Of a stretch of DNA of 64,000 nt, positions 21,516-31,625 are shown piece by piece. A program made the translations under genes and the position numbers. Each line of letters starts with the position of its first letter. Positions within the stretch are counted from its first letter, which is position 1. The stretch is from Oreohelix idahoensis (taxonomy: Eukaryota; Mollusca; Gastropoda; Stylommatophora; Oreohelicidae): contig JAMPIV010021267.1 in NCBI GenBank assembly GCA_024509875.1, positions 1 to 64,000 of the forward strand, in the 5' to 3' direction. Under the pieces are notes generated by a model that was not told the origin of the DNA, ran no database searches, and saw only the letters and a list, made by a program, of their open reading frames with translations.

Positions 21516-22066
21516 TTTCCTTGGTTCAACGGTTTTCTTTCATTGAACTTTTGGTCATTGAACTGTGAGTTTCTGTCGCGATAGTCATTTCTTGGCCGCT
21601 CAAAGTTTGTCCTACCTTTATTTCCCTGCTCTCTATTATCAAATTTATTAAATTGCTGTGGAGCTTTAAAATTGTCTATGTGCTTCTTCTTAGCACCACT
21701 TACCTCTGCCTGGGCTGCCTGATACCTCTCAGCAACATTTAAAATTTCCCCCAACTTCTCTGCACCTTGTTCCATGAGAAATTTTCTCATGTCTGGAGCC
21801 ATGGACTCTCTCAATTGCTCAATCATGATCATTTCCTTAAGATCTTGGGTCTTCCCCAGAGCCGTCCATTTCTCCAAATAGGTTTCTAGTCTGGCAGAGA
21901 ATTGGTGGTAGGTCTCCCCAGACAACAGTTTGGCATTTCTAAATTTCTTACGATAAAATTCACCATTCTTCTCGTACCTTAATAACAAAGCCTGCTTTAA
22001 CATGTCATAATTGTCTTGGTCTTCCCTGTTCATTTTGGCAAATACTTCATAAGAAGTACCTCTCAA
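21503..22066 (-). CDS. Gag, capsid-like part
   Basis: The frame has 187 codons with a capsid-like pattern: ALLLRYEKNGEFYRKKFR, ETYHQFSARLETYLEKW and MIEQLRESMA, resembling the retroviral/SCAN-type capsid C-terminal region found in several gypsy Gags. The tail is basic and rich in N, R and Q, as expected of a nucleocapsid linker. It ends at a stop just after a run of six A (21513-21518 on the plus strand, as T). The CCHC knuckle continues in the +1 frame, so either +1 frameshifting or a one-base homopolymer error splits gag from the knuckle. Confidence 0.75.
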   Translation of the reverse strand: MRGTSYEVFAKMNREDQDNYDMLKQALLLRYEKNGEFYRKKFRNAKLLSGETYHQFSARLETYLEKWTALGKTQDLKEMIMIEQLRESMAPDMRKFLMEQGAEKLGEILNVAERYQAAQAEVSGAKKKHIDNFKAPQQFNKFDNREQGNKGRTNFERPRNDYRDRNSQFNDQKFNERKPLNQGKKMV

Positions 22067-22080
22067 TCCCTGTGATAGCT

Positions 22081-22698
22081 TTAAGCTCCACCTCTCTCTC
22101 TCTCTAACCCATATGTAGTAGCTAATAACTCAAAACGTCCTAGGTACCCCTCTATGTCATCGTCTTTTTCAACAAAATGGTCTAAATGAAACCCCATAGC
22201 TGAGTTTGAGGCTCCCAGACTGGGCGTAGCATCTGAGGCAAAAGGGCTGGCACCATTTTCAGGAGCCTGGCCTTGTAATTCCAGCTCCCTTAGTCGTAAT
22301 TCGTGCTCCCTTTGCAACCTTCTATCTTCTGCCTCCCTTTCGGCCTTTTTATCTTCTGCCTCCCTTTCGGCCTTTTTATCTTCTGCCTCCCTTTCGGCCT
22401 TTTTATCTTCTGCCTCCCTTTCGGCCTTTTTATCTTCTGCCTCCCTTTGCTGTCGTTTTTCTTCTGCCTCAATCTGCAGCCTCTTAATTTCTCTATCAGC
22501 CTCAATTTGTAACCTCTTCTCTTCAGCTAACCTTTCAGCCTCTAATTTTCTTTCAGCCTCTTTTTCTAATCTCCTTTCTTCCCGTTCAATATATTTATCA
22601 CATTCAGCCGTTACATATTGAATTAAAATTTGACCATCCATTCCCATCTCCTTCGCGGTGAGCACAGCAGCTGATCTAAATTTTGCCAGCTCCGCCAT
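22081..22698 (-). CDS. Gag, N-terminal coiled-coil part
   Basis: The likely start is MAELAKFRS at 22698; the upstream methionine at 22752 would add a short hydrophobic stretch. A highly charged coiled coil fills the middle, with an 8-residue repeat AEREAEDK about four times in tandem (DNA repeat of 24 bp, about 22325-22445). The C-terminal part reads into the capsid (LDHFVEKDDDIEGYLGRFE). The frame then breaks in an (AG)n run at about 22090-22105; removing one AG unit joins it to the 21503-22066 frame in a sensible reading. It belongs to the same Gag. Confidence 0.72.
   Translation of the reverse strand: MAELAKFRSAAVLTAKEMGMDGQILIQYVTAECDKYIEREERRLEKEAERKLEAERLAEEKRLQIEADREIKRLQIEAEEKRQQREAEDKKAEREAEDKKAEREAEDKKAEREAEDKKAEREAEDRRLQREHELRLRELELQGQAPENGASPFASDATPSLGASNSAMGFHLDHFVEKDDDIEGYLGRFELLATTYGLERERGGA
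22322..22445 (-). repeat. 24 bp tandem repeat inside gag coiled coil
   Basis: A 24 bp unit (plus strand CTTCTGCCTCCCTTTCGGCC followed by TTTT) repeats about four to five times with almost no variation. It encodes the heptad-like acidic/basic octapeptide AEREAEDK. The identity of the units implies recent expansion or slippage. Confidence 0.85.
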
Positions 22699-22944
22699 AC
22701 TTTTTAGACAATATAATAATATACAAGATAAATCTCTAACCAGTAAATACACTAAGTACTTCTTATGACTATAGTCTAACTAATTCTAACTAACCAGTTA
22801 ACTAATTAATTATTACTGGCTGTGAAGATTCACCAACTTTTATCTGCAGGGACACTTTTAATGTTAAAGGGAATTTTACAATTTATTTCCCTACTTTTAT
22901 TTCTCCCACCAGGAGATCCTAATATTACTGTTGGGCTAATTATC

Positions 22945-22961
22945 CCCTGGACAAGACCCCA
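22945..22961 (-). other. Primer binding site candidate
   Basis: Read on the minus strand, TGGGGTCTTGTCCAGGG lies 5 nt after the 5' LTR end (CACTACA). It begins with the TGG that pairs with a tRNA CCA end. I could not assign the tRNA with confidence. Confidence 0.55.
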
Positions 22962-22966
22962 ATATA

Positions 22967-25220
22967 TGTAGTGGTGTTGATGGTATTGTATGATGTTGAT
23001 ATTACTAAATGTAATTGTATGAGGCCAGCTGTGAAGGCTCCTGAGATAAAATGTAGTTGAGAATTGTCAGAAGGCCTTTCTTGCTACCACTACGACCTCA
23101 CACTTAATTTTTTTTAATGAATGTGGCTACGTAAAGTGTCTAGGGTTATGATATGTAGTGTGGTGTAATAGGTTATAGATATACCCACAGATATTTAACA
23201 AGACTAATAATATTAATAAATGTTAAAATACACTGAACTAACTCACGTGTGTAAAATTTTTGATAAAATTATATTACATTTATTTTGTTCTGGATCAATT
23301 TTTTAGGTTGACCAGAACTTAAAAGGATTTAGAAATTATGAAAGAAATGCATGGAATATTATATCATAAATGCAATAGTGTACATAGATATGTACTATAC
23401 TAGTAGTTTTATTAAAATGTTCTAGTAGTCATCTACTTGGGAGGATAGTTAATGTTTGTGCTGTTGGGGTGGCCTCATCACACCTGTCTATATTGACTAC
23501 ACAGTGTCCAGAAAATGGTGGGAATTTTTATGAGGGTATTAGTAACTAAACGGGGTTGGTGAATGTCCAGCAGACCAGATGCTCACTCATCTTTTAGTTG
23601 TAGCTCTGGTGCTGAAATCTGGTGGTCCCACCTCTCTGTGCTGGCGGGCAATAATGGTGGTCTCTGTCACAAGTACTGCACAGATACACTCGAGTAAAGT
23701 CACCAACTGAATAGTCACTGCTTGGTTGACAACAGAAACTCGCAGCTCTGCAATCAAAGTATGGGCCATGTGTCAAAATCTATTCTCTACCCACGTCTGG
23801 ACACAACACTGACACAACAACCACATCATACAGACAGGTCAGATCTCTCTGACCAAACAGCACATTTACCATGGTGGTTTTACATCAGATAGATCCTCCC
23901 AGACTATAGATTCTGAAAAATATTTATTAGTTTTCTGCTCTAAAAGAGGACAGGCAACACGTTTCATTATTCTCAACACCCGATCTGTCTTGCATAATCC
24001 TTGCTGGAGTTTATGTACATTGTTGGTCCCTAGACCCTGACTAGGGCGGGGGGTCTAGAGCAAATCCCTACTTGTTTGTAAGGCTAGATTTCGATATGGC
24101 AGTATCAAATCACTCAAACATGAAACAATATTCAAAATATATAAGGAAATAATTTCAATCTTACCAGATTATGAATAAATAACACAGAACTGCTAGCAAA
24201 ACTCAGCTGAGCTGCTGGCTATAGTATGGCGTCCCTAAATTTCTTACACTTTCTTTCATATGGAAATCACCACACTTTAAAATCTGTGTCTATCACTGAA
24301 CAACTATTGAAGAATGGCCCCACTTTCGCGTCTGAGCGCTAATGATATGATTGTCTGTGGCCAATCACTGCCTAGTTTTATTTTAAATTCAAATTTCCTA
24401 CCATAAAGTCATTTCAGTCATGCTTCAGTCAAGTATGGATGGTTATCTGTTAGTCTGTCCGTCTCTACTTGTGTTTCTACAAAATGTACTCGATTTTTGA
24501 ACCAACCTTTCTCTCCCCTCCAAAATTTTGTCGTTAAAAGTTATTTTTAGACACAGCCACCACAAATATCCCTTCTCTTCCATATTACGTAGATTTGAAC
24601 ACCTGCGTTTCGAGGTCGTGTTTTTTTGTGCAAAATAGCGACACTTTTAGATTCAATACAGTCTGTCGAAGATGTAAACTACACTGTCTTTTGTCATTAT
24701 CTTCAATATTATCTATCCGTCTGTAAAATTAAGAACATATTTGTTCACTGCTCAGAATGGGCCATCCGGCCAGCTAATTTTTATATTCCTAACATTAATA
24801 TTAAGAAAAAAGTACTTTTTAAATTTTGTAATATTCCAAACATCTGCGTTTTAGCCGCTGAATTCAAATCAAGGGCTTGGTATTGCAAAAGCGTCCAATA
24901 AATGACTGTGGCGTATTATATCTAAGGTCCCTTCTGTCGAGTTGCTTACTTTTTATGTCAACTTGGGAAACGTGACTTTTCTCCGTTTCCCCCCCAATTG
25001 CATCTCCTTAGCCTTTCTAGTCTCACGCAATCTTTCCAGTCATATTTTTTTCCTTTTTGATCCGCCGTTCCCCTCCTGTTTAGCAAGTCAATTATTATGG
25101 AGGATGATGACCCGCGGTCTAGGCGATCATGTACTATTCGCAGCCTACGCATTATGTTTTTATCCTTAAATGTTATCTTTGGAGGGATTTTACCGTTGTA
25201 TCTCTGTCAATTTCACTACA
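22967..25220 (-). repeat. 5' LTR of the gypsy element
   Basis: The LTR is 2254 bp with the same ends as the 3' LTR. It should carry the element promoter and polyadenylation signal, but no TATA or poly(A) site could be assigned with certainty. ATGCC follows at 25221-25225. Confidence 0.92.
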
Positions 25221-25225
25221 ATGCC

Positions 25226-25520
25226 CTCTGGAAATTATTACTAGAAGAAAAAGAGTGAGTCAGCAGCTCAGAATTCTTTTGGCTTTCTTTTGTGCTGCGT
25301 CACAGACCTCCATGGTAAAGGACTTTCATCTGTCTCAGATGGCTGATTTGAAACATCTCAATTACTTCCTTTGGATGACTTGTTCATATTTGTTAAAATT
25401 TTCTGTCAACTTAAAGTATCTACAGGATGGGTGGCTAATCCCATGCCCAACCCTCCTTTGCCACATGCATGACATGTTTATTGTAATGGCATATTTAATT
25501 GAAATTTTTTAAATATCTTC
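25226..25520 (-). pseudogene. LINE A 5' region, upstream flank of the gypsy insertion
   Basis: This flank aligns by eye with the 5' region of the LINE copy at 61460-61690: shared blocks include TCTACAGGATGGG, TCCCATGCCCAACCCTCCTT and a TTTGGCTTTCTTTTGTG-like stretch. It is therefore the 5' leader of a minus-strand LINE A whose RT portion lies beyond the gypsy element at 15163-16299. The endonuclease domain is absent between them, so this LINE was already internally deleted, with the junction at or very near the gypsy target site. Confidence 0.65.
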
Positions 25521-26831
25521 AGCTCAAAAACTCAGTGAAAAATTCTTTATACAATTAAGCTGATCTATTTCTATCAGCATTTGCAAATTTAACTCTTACT
25601 TAAAAAATAAAAAAACAACAAAAAATTACTTTTCGGTCTGTGACATAAACATCAACATGTGTCAGAGGTCAAACTGTGGTCTTGCCATCAAGAACTGTGG
25701 CTCAAAGTGCATTTATCACTTCAAAGACAAAATATAGCTTCTTTCTATAAGTTCAAACATCTTTAGAAGGATCAGTGTTACTTCTTTTTAAACAGATAAG
25801 AGCGCTGAACAAGCCAAGTAAGCAGCACAAAGCCTGTACGATGGTTAAGTCATTCTCATATACAGCAAGCCACTCAGTCAACTCACTCCTAACATGCGTT
25901 GTATATTGTTATTGTAGCACCAAAGGCTGGTGATACCAGTTGGTTTGTTGGCCATATACATGCCACAACTATTTCATTCCCTTTGTTTCTATTTCAATCA
26001 TGGCCCAATTCCTAATTTTCCTGTTATAGTGTTTGTGATTTCATATATTTCTGTAAGCCAGCCAATCTTGTGACTGTAACTTCATATATCTGTGCTTTAT
26101 TTAGCGTCCGTATCTTGCTTTCATATCACAGTTTTGGTAAGAATGTACCATTAATCATTTAGTATTTTTTGCTGAGATATTGTTATGTCTGAGTAATAAA
26201 TTCAGTTTAAATTTGACATGCAAATACAAATTAGAAGTAGTTTTGAATATTTTCTGAGGGTTGATTATATTGTTGATATTAACCCTTACAGTTACTACAG
26301 TGTGCAGTCAAGTTCTAAAGTCCTCCATTTGGCACTTTCTGCATGAATTTAGACAGCTCAGTGAAATCCTAATGAGTTAGCATTACACTTTCTTCAACTG
26401 CTACTCGTACCAAATAATCAAATTACTGCTTTATAATATAAATTTACCAAAACAAGGATAACAGATACAGTAAAGCACATATTATCTGTGCAGATTATAA
26501 AAACTTTCATTCATCCATTACCTATCCGCCCCCTTTGGAGTATGATATAAGTATATGAGGAGAACTGCCGTAAGACGGGGGTAAAACAGTAGAATGGGGG
26601 AAAAAAAAACAAAAAAAAAACACAAATAGTAATACGTCTTACAAGGAGAAAGGAGTATAGTATCTAAAAAGACTGAAGGGCATATTTTTCAGTGAAAGAT
26701 CTTATCAGCTTGAAAAAGATATTACAAAACAATCACACAAAAAAACAGATTTACAAAACTGCAAAACAGTTACTGCAGATTCTCCCCATAAAATTTTGAT
26801 GTAGTAGCTAACCACTTGAATCCTGACTAAC
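25521..26831. other. Non-coding interval downstream of the last visible exon
   Basis: AT-rich sequence with short A runs (26597-26620). Apart from the inverted exon fragment at 25785 I see no exon with a good acceptor and donor on the minus strand and no recognisable mobile element. The next coding exon of the host gene should lie to the left of 26832 but is not evident before the LINE/gypsy block. Confidence 0.5.
25785..25831 (+). pseudogene. Inverted partial copy of a host exon with its splice acceptor
   Basis: About 46 bp on the plus strand match the acceptor and first ~35 bases of the host exon at 31215-31325 (minus strand): TTTTTAAACAGATAAG, then a small change, then TGAACAAGCCAAG and AAGCAGCACAA. 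One substitution creates an in-frame TAA (CAAGCC AAG TAA). Similarity stops at about 25831. It is too long to be chance and too short to be functional. Confidence 0.65.
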
Positions 26832-26936
26832 CTGAATTGATCTGCCCTTCACTTTCATTTTGTCCCAACATTCTTCTATGATCTTCTCACGCAGATACAG
26901 CTTAGCCAGGTTTTCATATTCAATGTCTTCTCTAAC
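26832..26936 (-). CDS. CFAP43: CFAP43-like exon (conserved ECWD/VKGRSI segment)
   Basis: An exon of 105 bp (35 codons, phase 0 at both ends) with acceptor TTTGCAG and donor GTTAGT. It encodes a charged helix with YENLAKLYLREKI and EECWDKMKVKGRSIQ. The Cys-Trp-Asp plus VKG pattern after an EF-x-LD-x-EEQ helix is, from memory, characteristic of CFAP43 rather than its relative CFAP44. It joins in phase to the exon at 27213. It is the most 3' exon visible. The product would act in the axoneme of motile cilia, where CFAP43/CFAP44 help form the tether complex of inner dynein f. Confidence 0.68.
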
Positions 26937-27212
26937 CTGCAAATGAGACAGGCAAATTTGATCACATTTTTATTTCTCTAATCACTATTTCTTAATCCGA
27001 CAAAGTCCTTGAAGTAACAAAAATTATTTAGGGTCTCTCCATTCTCCTCTGACTTGCTAACAAATAAAAATACTTTAAATTTGAAAAAAAAAAAAAAAAA
27101 AAAATTAACAAAGTAAATCTGATATGAGAATCAGACAGCAAAAAGACAGTGTCAATGACAGAAAAAGGACAGCATAAAGCTACACCATTGCAGCAAAACT
27201 GTTCATAGTAAC

Positions 27213-27338
27213 CTTATTAATTTCAGCCTCCCCTTCTGCTTGAAGTCTATTCTGTTCTTCAAGATCAAGATCAAATTCATTACGACTTAGCTTTTCGATG
27301 TCAGGCAGGTCATTATTTTGCGCCATCATCTGCTGGAT
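27213..27338 (-). CDS. CFAP43: CFAP43-like exon (LPDIEKL coiled coil)
   Basis: An exon of 126 bp (42 codons, phase 0/0) with acceptor TTACCAG and donor GTTACT (weak, consistent with a GT-only donor). It encodes NNDLPDIEKLSRNEFDLDLE followed by EEQNRLQAEGEAEINK, a helical segment typical of the C-terminal coiled coil of this family. The reading frame is preserved across both neighbouring junctions. Confidence 0.68.
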
Positions 27339-27862
27339 CTGGTAATAATTGAAATGGAATGCTACGTATTTCAGTGTTAAAGTATGTGCCTGCTAATTTT
27401 GATAATGAAAAATATACACTTTTATTTATAACTTTACGTAACAATTTTTATAATACTTTCTCACATTCTCTATCAAGCATTCCTGATTAAGAAAATATAA
27501 TTCTATCAGCATTTGTGAACTAAACTCATTTAGTAAAATCCTTAGTTTTTTTTGTCTGTTTATTGGGGGGTGGTGTTTGTTTTGGTTTTTTTTTTGGGAG
27601 GGGGGGGGGAGGAGGAAGAGGAGAAGAAACAAGCAAACTAACATAAAGAGCAAAAGTAACCACTCCTGAATAAAGCTAGATCTTTGAACATTAAGTTAAC
27701 ATAAAAACATAAAAATGGAACATAGTCTTCAACCCAAAGTAAATTCTAAATGTTGGACAAAGTATTAACAAAAGAAACTGTCAATAAAAATAGTTGATAT
27801 GTTGAAAATTTTGTTGAAAAGAAGATAAAGATAATATATTGGATAGCAAATAAAGAGCTTAC

Positions 27863-27940
27863 AGTTTTCCTAATATCTCTGATCTGAGAGCGTAGTTCAT
27901 GCTTCACACTTGCAAAATGCTGACCTTCTTGCCGAAGTGA
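27863..27940 (-). CDS. CFAP43: CFAP43-like exon (short coiled-coil segment)
   Basis: An exon of 78 bp (26 codons, phase 0/0) with acceptor TTTCATGCAG and donor GTAAGC. It encodes SLRQEGQHFASVKHELRSQI, then RDIRKT, an amphipathic helix. It joins in frame between the exons at 31215 and 27213. On its own it would not be recognisable; the case rests on splice sites, phase and position. Confidence 0.62.
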
Positions 27941-29954
27941 CTGCATGAAATGAATAAACAATGGCATACATTTCATATTAGGTCATTTTACTTATGTCAG
28001 ATATTTTAATTTAAAGTATTAGTTATTAAAGGTGGTCTGGATTGTTGGAAAAACTTACAACAAACAAACAGTGACAGTAAGTAAATAAATGCAGAGTTTA
28101 AAGAATGGACAATTTCAAAAAATTAAACTTTCATTTTTAAGCTCAGAAATTTCATACATAAACTCAACAGCGCCTATAGATGTCATAAAGAGTATAAAGA
28201 ACATGTATTTTAAATATTATAACAGATGCAGAAAAAACATGAACACCCCTTAAACAAATTATTCCTCTAAGTTTAATATTGAACAAGATGTTATGCACCA
28301 TGCCCAGATATCAATGCAAAGGGGAATGGTCTAAACAATGAAAAGAAAAACGTGTTGGACAGACTGACTTTTGAAAGCGTAAACTTCATCTAGTGTGCTA
28401 AATAATATGATACCCGATTTTAAATATTTTGGTTAGCATGGGTGTCTCGTAGACTTTTTTTATACCATTCAGTGCATCTAAAAGCAAATCTAAATATTCT
28501 TTTAAAATCTGTATTTGAATATTTTTAGTGAAAATAGATCAAAATGTATAAAACAAATATAACCAATTTTTTTAATGAGTTTTTTTTTTTAATCCCTTAA
28601 AGATTGCAATGATTGTAGCTATGTCATTTATTCAAGAGCATCTTTGTCAGACAGGATTTCACACAGAGTCCAGAGGGATCAACTTGATCAATCTTGATTG
28701 TTTCCTAAGAAGACTTTTAGCTCAAAGTTTTACCAGATTCAAAGTATGCCTTCTCTACATTGAAGACAGCAATGATAAGAGTGATGTATTGGACTTAGTT
28801 AAGCTGTTACGGCATATGACAGAGTAAAGAGCAATTTTCTTCTTTTACTTAAACTGTATGCCAACAATCCATATAGGCAAGCTTAGGAAGAAAGGTCTTT
28901 TATATTTGGACACATGTCCTAATATGACTGATGGACCCAGTGTCTCAGGTAACTGAGGTGTGCCTCGTCAAATTGAGGTAAATGTAGCAAAATGTTTTTA
29001 AGTATATAGTGTCAGTAATAGTACTGAAGAAAACAGAAATAGAATTCTGCCTGAAAATAGTGAAGTCCCAGTGTTTGAGAAAACCACTGGTATCACAAGA
29101 TAGTCACGGCTGTGAATGTATCTGCTTCAGAAAGTATTTGGAATAAAGTCAGATCATACCTTGCCACCTTGCAGAACAATAAAACTCAACTTCAACAATT
29201 ATAAAGTTAAAAAGTCAGTTGAATACAATTTCTGAATTTATTATTTACACTATCTACTATCTTCTTTGTGCTAAATTGTGAATGTTGGAGGATAAGTATT
29301 TTACAACCGTTGGATGATGGTGAATTTATCTATAAGAAATTTTAACTTAAATAAAAAAGTTCTTCTTGGATCTTCCTTGAATAGAAATAAAGTTTCTGAA
29401 ATGTTCTGTTCTCTTAGTCTCTGTCTATGCTAAAAGTCACTTTTATCATCATTGACTCTGACGGCTCACAATTGATGCAGGAATTGTTCTTATAGTATAG
29501 TCAACTTTCGAGTAAGAACTGTCCTGGGTCTAATGACACACACACTCAGTATTCTGAAGATCTTGTGCATTAGCCCACCCAACACTGAGGGGGACTAAGG
29601 CTGTAGTACATATAACAACCGATAGGCTCCTGTGAGGTTCCAGGCAGCTTGGATTGCACTGAACTTTAGATCTCAGGTTTTGATGACTTATATAAACCTG
29701 TGGACATTGACAGACATGTGGCTAGTCTGTGTTTATGGAGCTCACAACTCCTAGTGTCTATGATATGAGAGTGTCTCAGATGTTTGCATGTAGGTGAATG
29801 CTACATGGCTCAGTATGATTTAGCAATAGCGAAACAAGACAGGTTTCTAGCTGCAGAACATTTTTTTCAAATAATATAATACATGAATTAAATAAATTAC
29901 ATTGTATACCTATGTTAGTATGATGCTACAACTGCCTAACACCTATGGAATGCC

Positions 29955-30022
29955 AAGTCAGCTCTGAAAAGGGCTTCAAGTCAGCTCTGAAAAGCGCTTC
30001 AAGTCAGCTCTGAAAAGTGCTG
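29955..30022. repeat. 23 bp tandem repeat, three copies
   Basis: The unit AAGTCAGCTCTGAAAAGGGC plus TTC occurs three times in a row with one variable base (GGGC, GCGC, GTGC). It is a small minisatellite inside an intron. Confidence 0.9.
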
Positions 30023-30457
30023 TACTTTTTAGCAGGTTATATTAATCCTGACAAGGACTGTTGACAGGACTCTGCTGAGTCACTGTAGGTTATATTGTTG
30101 GTTTCCATTTTCAGCAATCATACTAGTAGTATATACAAATATTCTGCACGGTACATTCCTATCCAATCGATGTAAATCAACCAACTAAACTTCTGAAATA
30201 AAAAGTGATATTAATTTCACAATTATATATACAGTAATTCTACATACCCTCTAGGATATATGTGAAGCACAGATTAGACTTGAATTAGTGAAGTAATCTG
30301 CACAGCATGCATACGGCAAAGTAATTAACCTTGGCAGCTCTCTTCTTCTATCTATCGCTCTGGCCTGTTTTGTGTTAGTGTGTGTTTTGAATACAGCATG
30401 GCCTCCTTTTATAGGTCAGCAGCGAACGTATCGGAGAACACAGTCAATTGGCCCGTT

Positions 30458-30718
30458 TCAATCCTCTAGGTTTTCGTACTTCCTAGTGAATCTGTGCAAG
30501 GTACCATCCAACCTATACTCCATATCACTGAACACTTCTATGTACTGAAATTCCCCGTGAGCTATCTTTCTATATGACTTATACTGTAATTGGGTATGAT
30601 ATGAAATACTTACAAATTTATAAAGTCTTTTGACGCGATAATTTTCAATGTATTGGCTCAATCCATCTCGATTTTCTCCACAGGCATTTATTCTATCCAC
30701 AATTCCTTTTAGATGCAT
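30458..30718 (-). CDS. Unrecognised 86-codon frame
   Basis: An open frame with a start methionine and mixed, protein-like composition (GIVDRINACGENRDGLSQYI at residues ~5-24, then many K, Y and R). The surrounding 30300-30900 block is richer in CpG than the rest of the intron, which could mark a younger insertion or a small exon/promoter region. There is no motif I recognise and no splice sites I trust, so it may be chance. Confidence 0.2.
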   Translation of the reverse strand: MHLKGIVDRINACGENRDGLSQYIENYRVKRLYKFVSISYHTQLQYKSYRKIAHGEFQYIEVFSDMEYRLDGTLHRFTRKYENLED

Positions 30719-31214
30719 AATTCCTGGATGTATCCCACGAAAAACACAATAACTTCTATCACTCTAGGTTTCTGCACTTGCCTACACTAAATTAAAATCC
30801 TTCTAGAACTTTATCCACTTCTTTCATCATGATAAAACGCCATATTTTATCGATCGGTCTCTGCCGGTTCCTGCGTTTTGATTGGATGCCCTAGATTCGC
30901 TTTTCCAAGAATAATTCTAAGCATCAGGCCTACACATGCCATACTTTTCTGTCTTGTATGCATTAACTAGGCATGTGTTACAACTTAGGCTACAGTAAAC
31001 TTAGTAAACAAAATTTTTTTAAAAGATGGATAGATTTATCTAAGATAGAAAAGTCATTTACACTTGGACATACACACTAAGAGACCTCATGTCTAGGTTG
31101 ATCTGGGCATCTTTTATCAACATAGGCATAGTATGAACAGAAAGATAAACAGCCAAACTTCAAATTTTTGATACACTGAAATAAAAGCAAATCTGAAAAA
31201 AAGAAATGTCATAC

Positions 31215-31325
31215 ATCAATTTCACGTTGTTCCAACCAAGTTGCATTTACACTTGGAGATGGTGGTGGTGATACATAGATCTTATCTCTGTCTTGTGCTG
31301 CTTGCTTGGCTTGTTCAACACTTAT
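31215..31325 (-). CDS. CFAP43: CFAP43-like exon
   Basis: An exon of 111 bp (37 codons, phase 0/0), acceptor TTTTAAAACAG and donor GTATGA. It encodes ISVEQAKQAAQDRDKIYVSP followed by a proline/serine stretch and NATWLEQREID. This looks like a linker between two helical parts. It joins in frame with the exons at 36276 and 27863. A partial inverted copy of its 5' end, including the acceptor, is at 25785-25831. Confidence 0.66.
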
Positions 31326-31461
31326 CTGTTTTAAAAAAGCATAAATAAACTAATTATATCTCTCCACAGCTCAAATGTATCTCAATCCTTTCTTTTACCT
31401 CTAATTCTGCTCTGTCTTGTTTCTACATGTTCTTTTATTTTCTGTGTTTATTATGACATCT

Positions 31462-31625
31462 TCTTCTTCTTCTTCCGTCCTTAGCCAAAGACCGACCAAG
31501 CAGTCAGAGGCCATCACGCCTTGTGGCGTCTTAAGGGCAACAGCAGATTGATTTTCTCTGTTGCAGTTTCCCATCACGCCTAGCGGCGTCTTTAGGGCAA
31601 CAACAAATAGATCCATCTGCCTGCT
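31462..31625 (-). mobile_element. LINE B 3'-end fragment, duplicated
   Basis: On the minus strand this contains two successive, diverged copies of the last ~60 bp of LINE B (each with a GACGCC...GGCGTGATGG core, also seen at 35205 and 39660), followed by GACTGCTTGGTCGG and a (GAA)n tail. It is a severely 5'-truncated retroposon with an internal duplication of the terminal segment. Confidence 0.7.

Larger units (their letters stand above)
16305..25220 (-). mobile_element. Ty3/gypsy LTR retrotransposon, Gmr1-like domain order
   Basis: A complete LTR-bounded element of 8916 bp. The LTRs are 16305-18559 (3') and 22967-25220 (5'), both TGTAGTG...CACTACA, with fewer than about a dozen differences by eye, so the insertion is young. 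ATGCC flanks both ends (16300-16304, 25221-25225). Internal order on the minus strand is PBS, coiled-coil gag, capsid-like gag, CCHC knuckle, aspartic protease, integrase, integrase C-terminus, RT, PPT. Integrase before RT is the Ty1/copia order, known in Ty3/gypsy only for Gmr1-type elements. No RNase H domain follows RT. Three small frameshifts split the coding region, so this copy is probably inactive. Confidence 0.88.
27941..31214 (-). other. Intron with no recognised element
   Basis: AT-rich intron of about 3.3 kb. It contains a 23 bp tandem triplication at 29955-30022 and an unassigned 86-codon frame at 30458-30718. A 72-codon plus-strand frame at 28609-28827 has no recognisable motif. 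No mobile-element family was recognised here, which makes this the least TE-rich intron of the gene. Confidence 0.55.

Noticed and set aside
28609..28827. 72-codon plus-strand gene
   Set aside because: No motif, no ribosome or splice context, length within chance expectation for an AT-rich intron.
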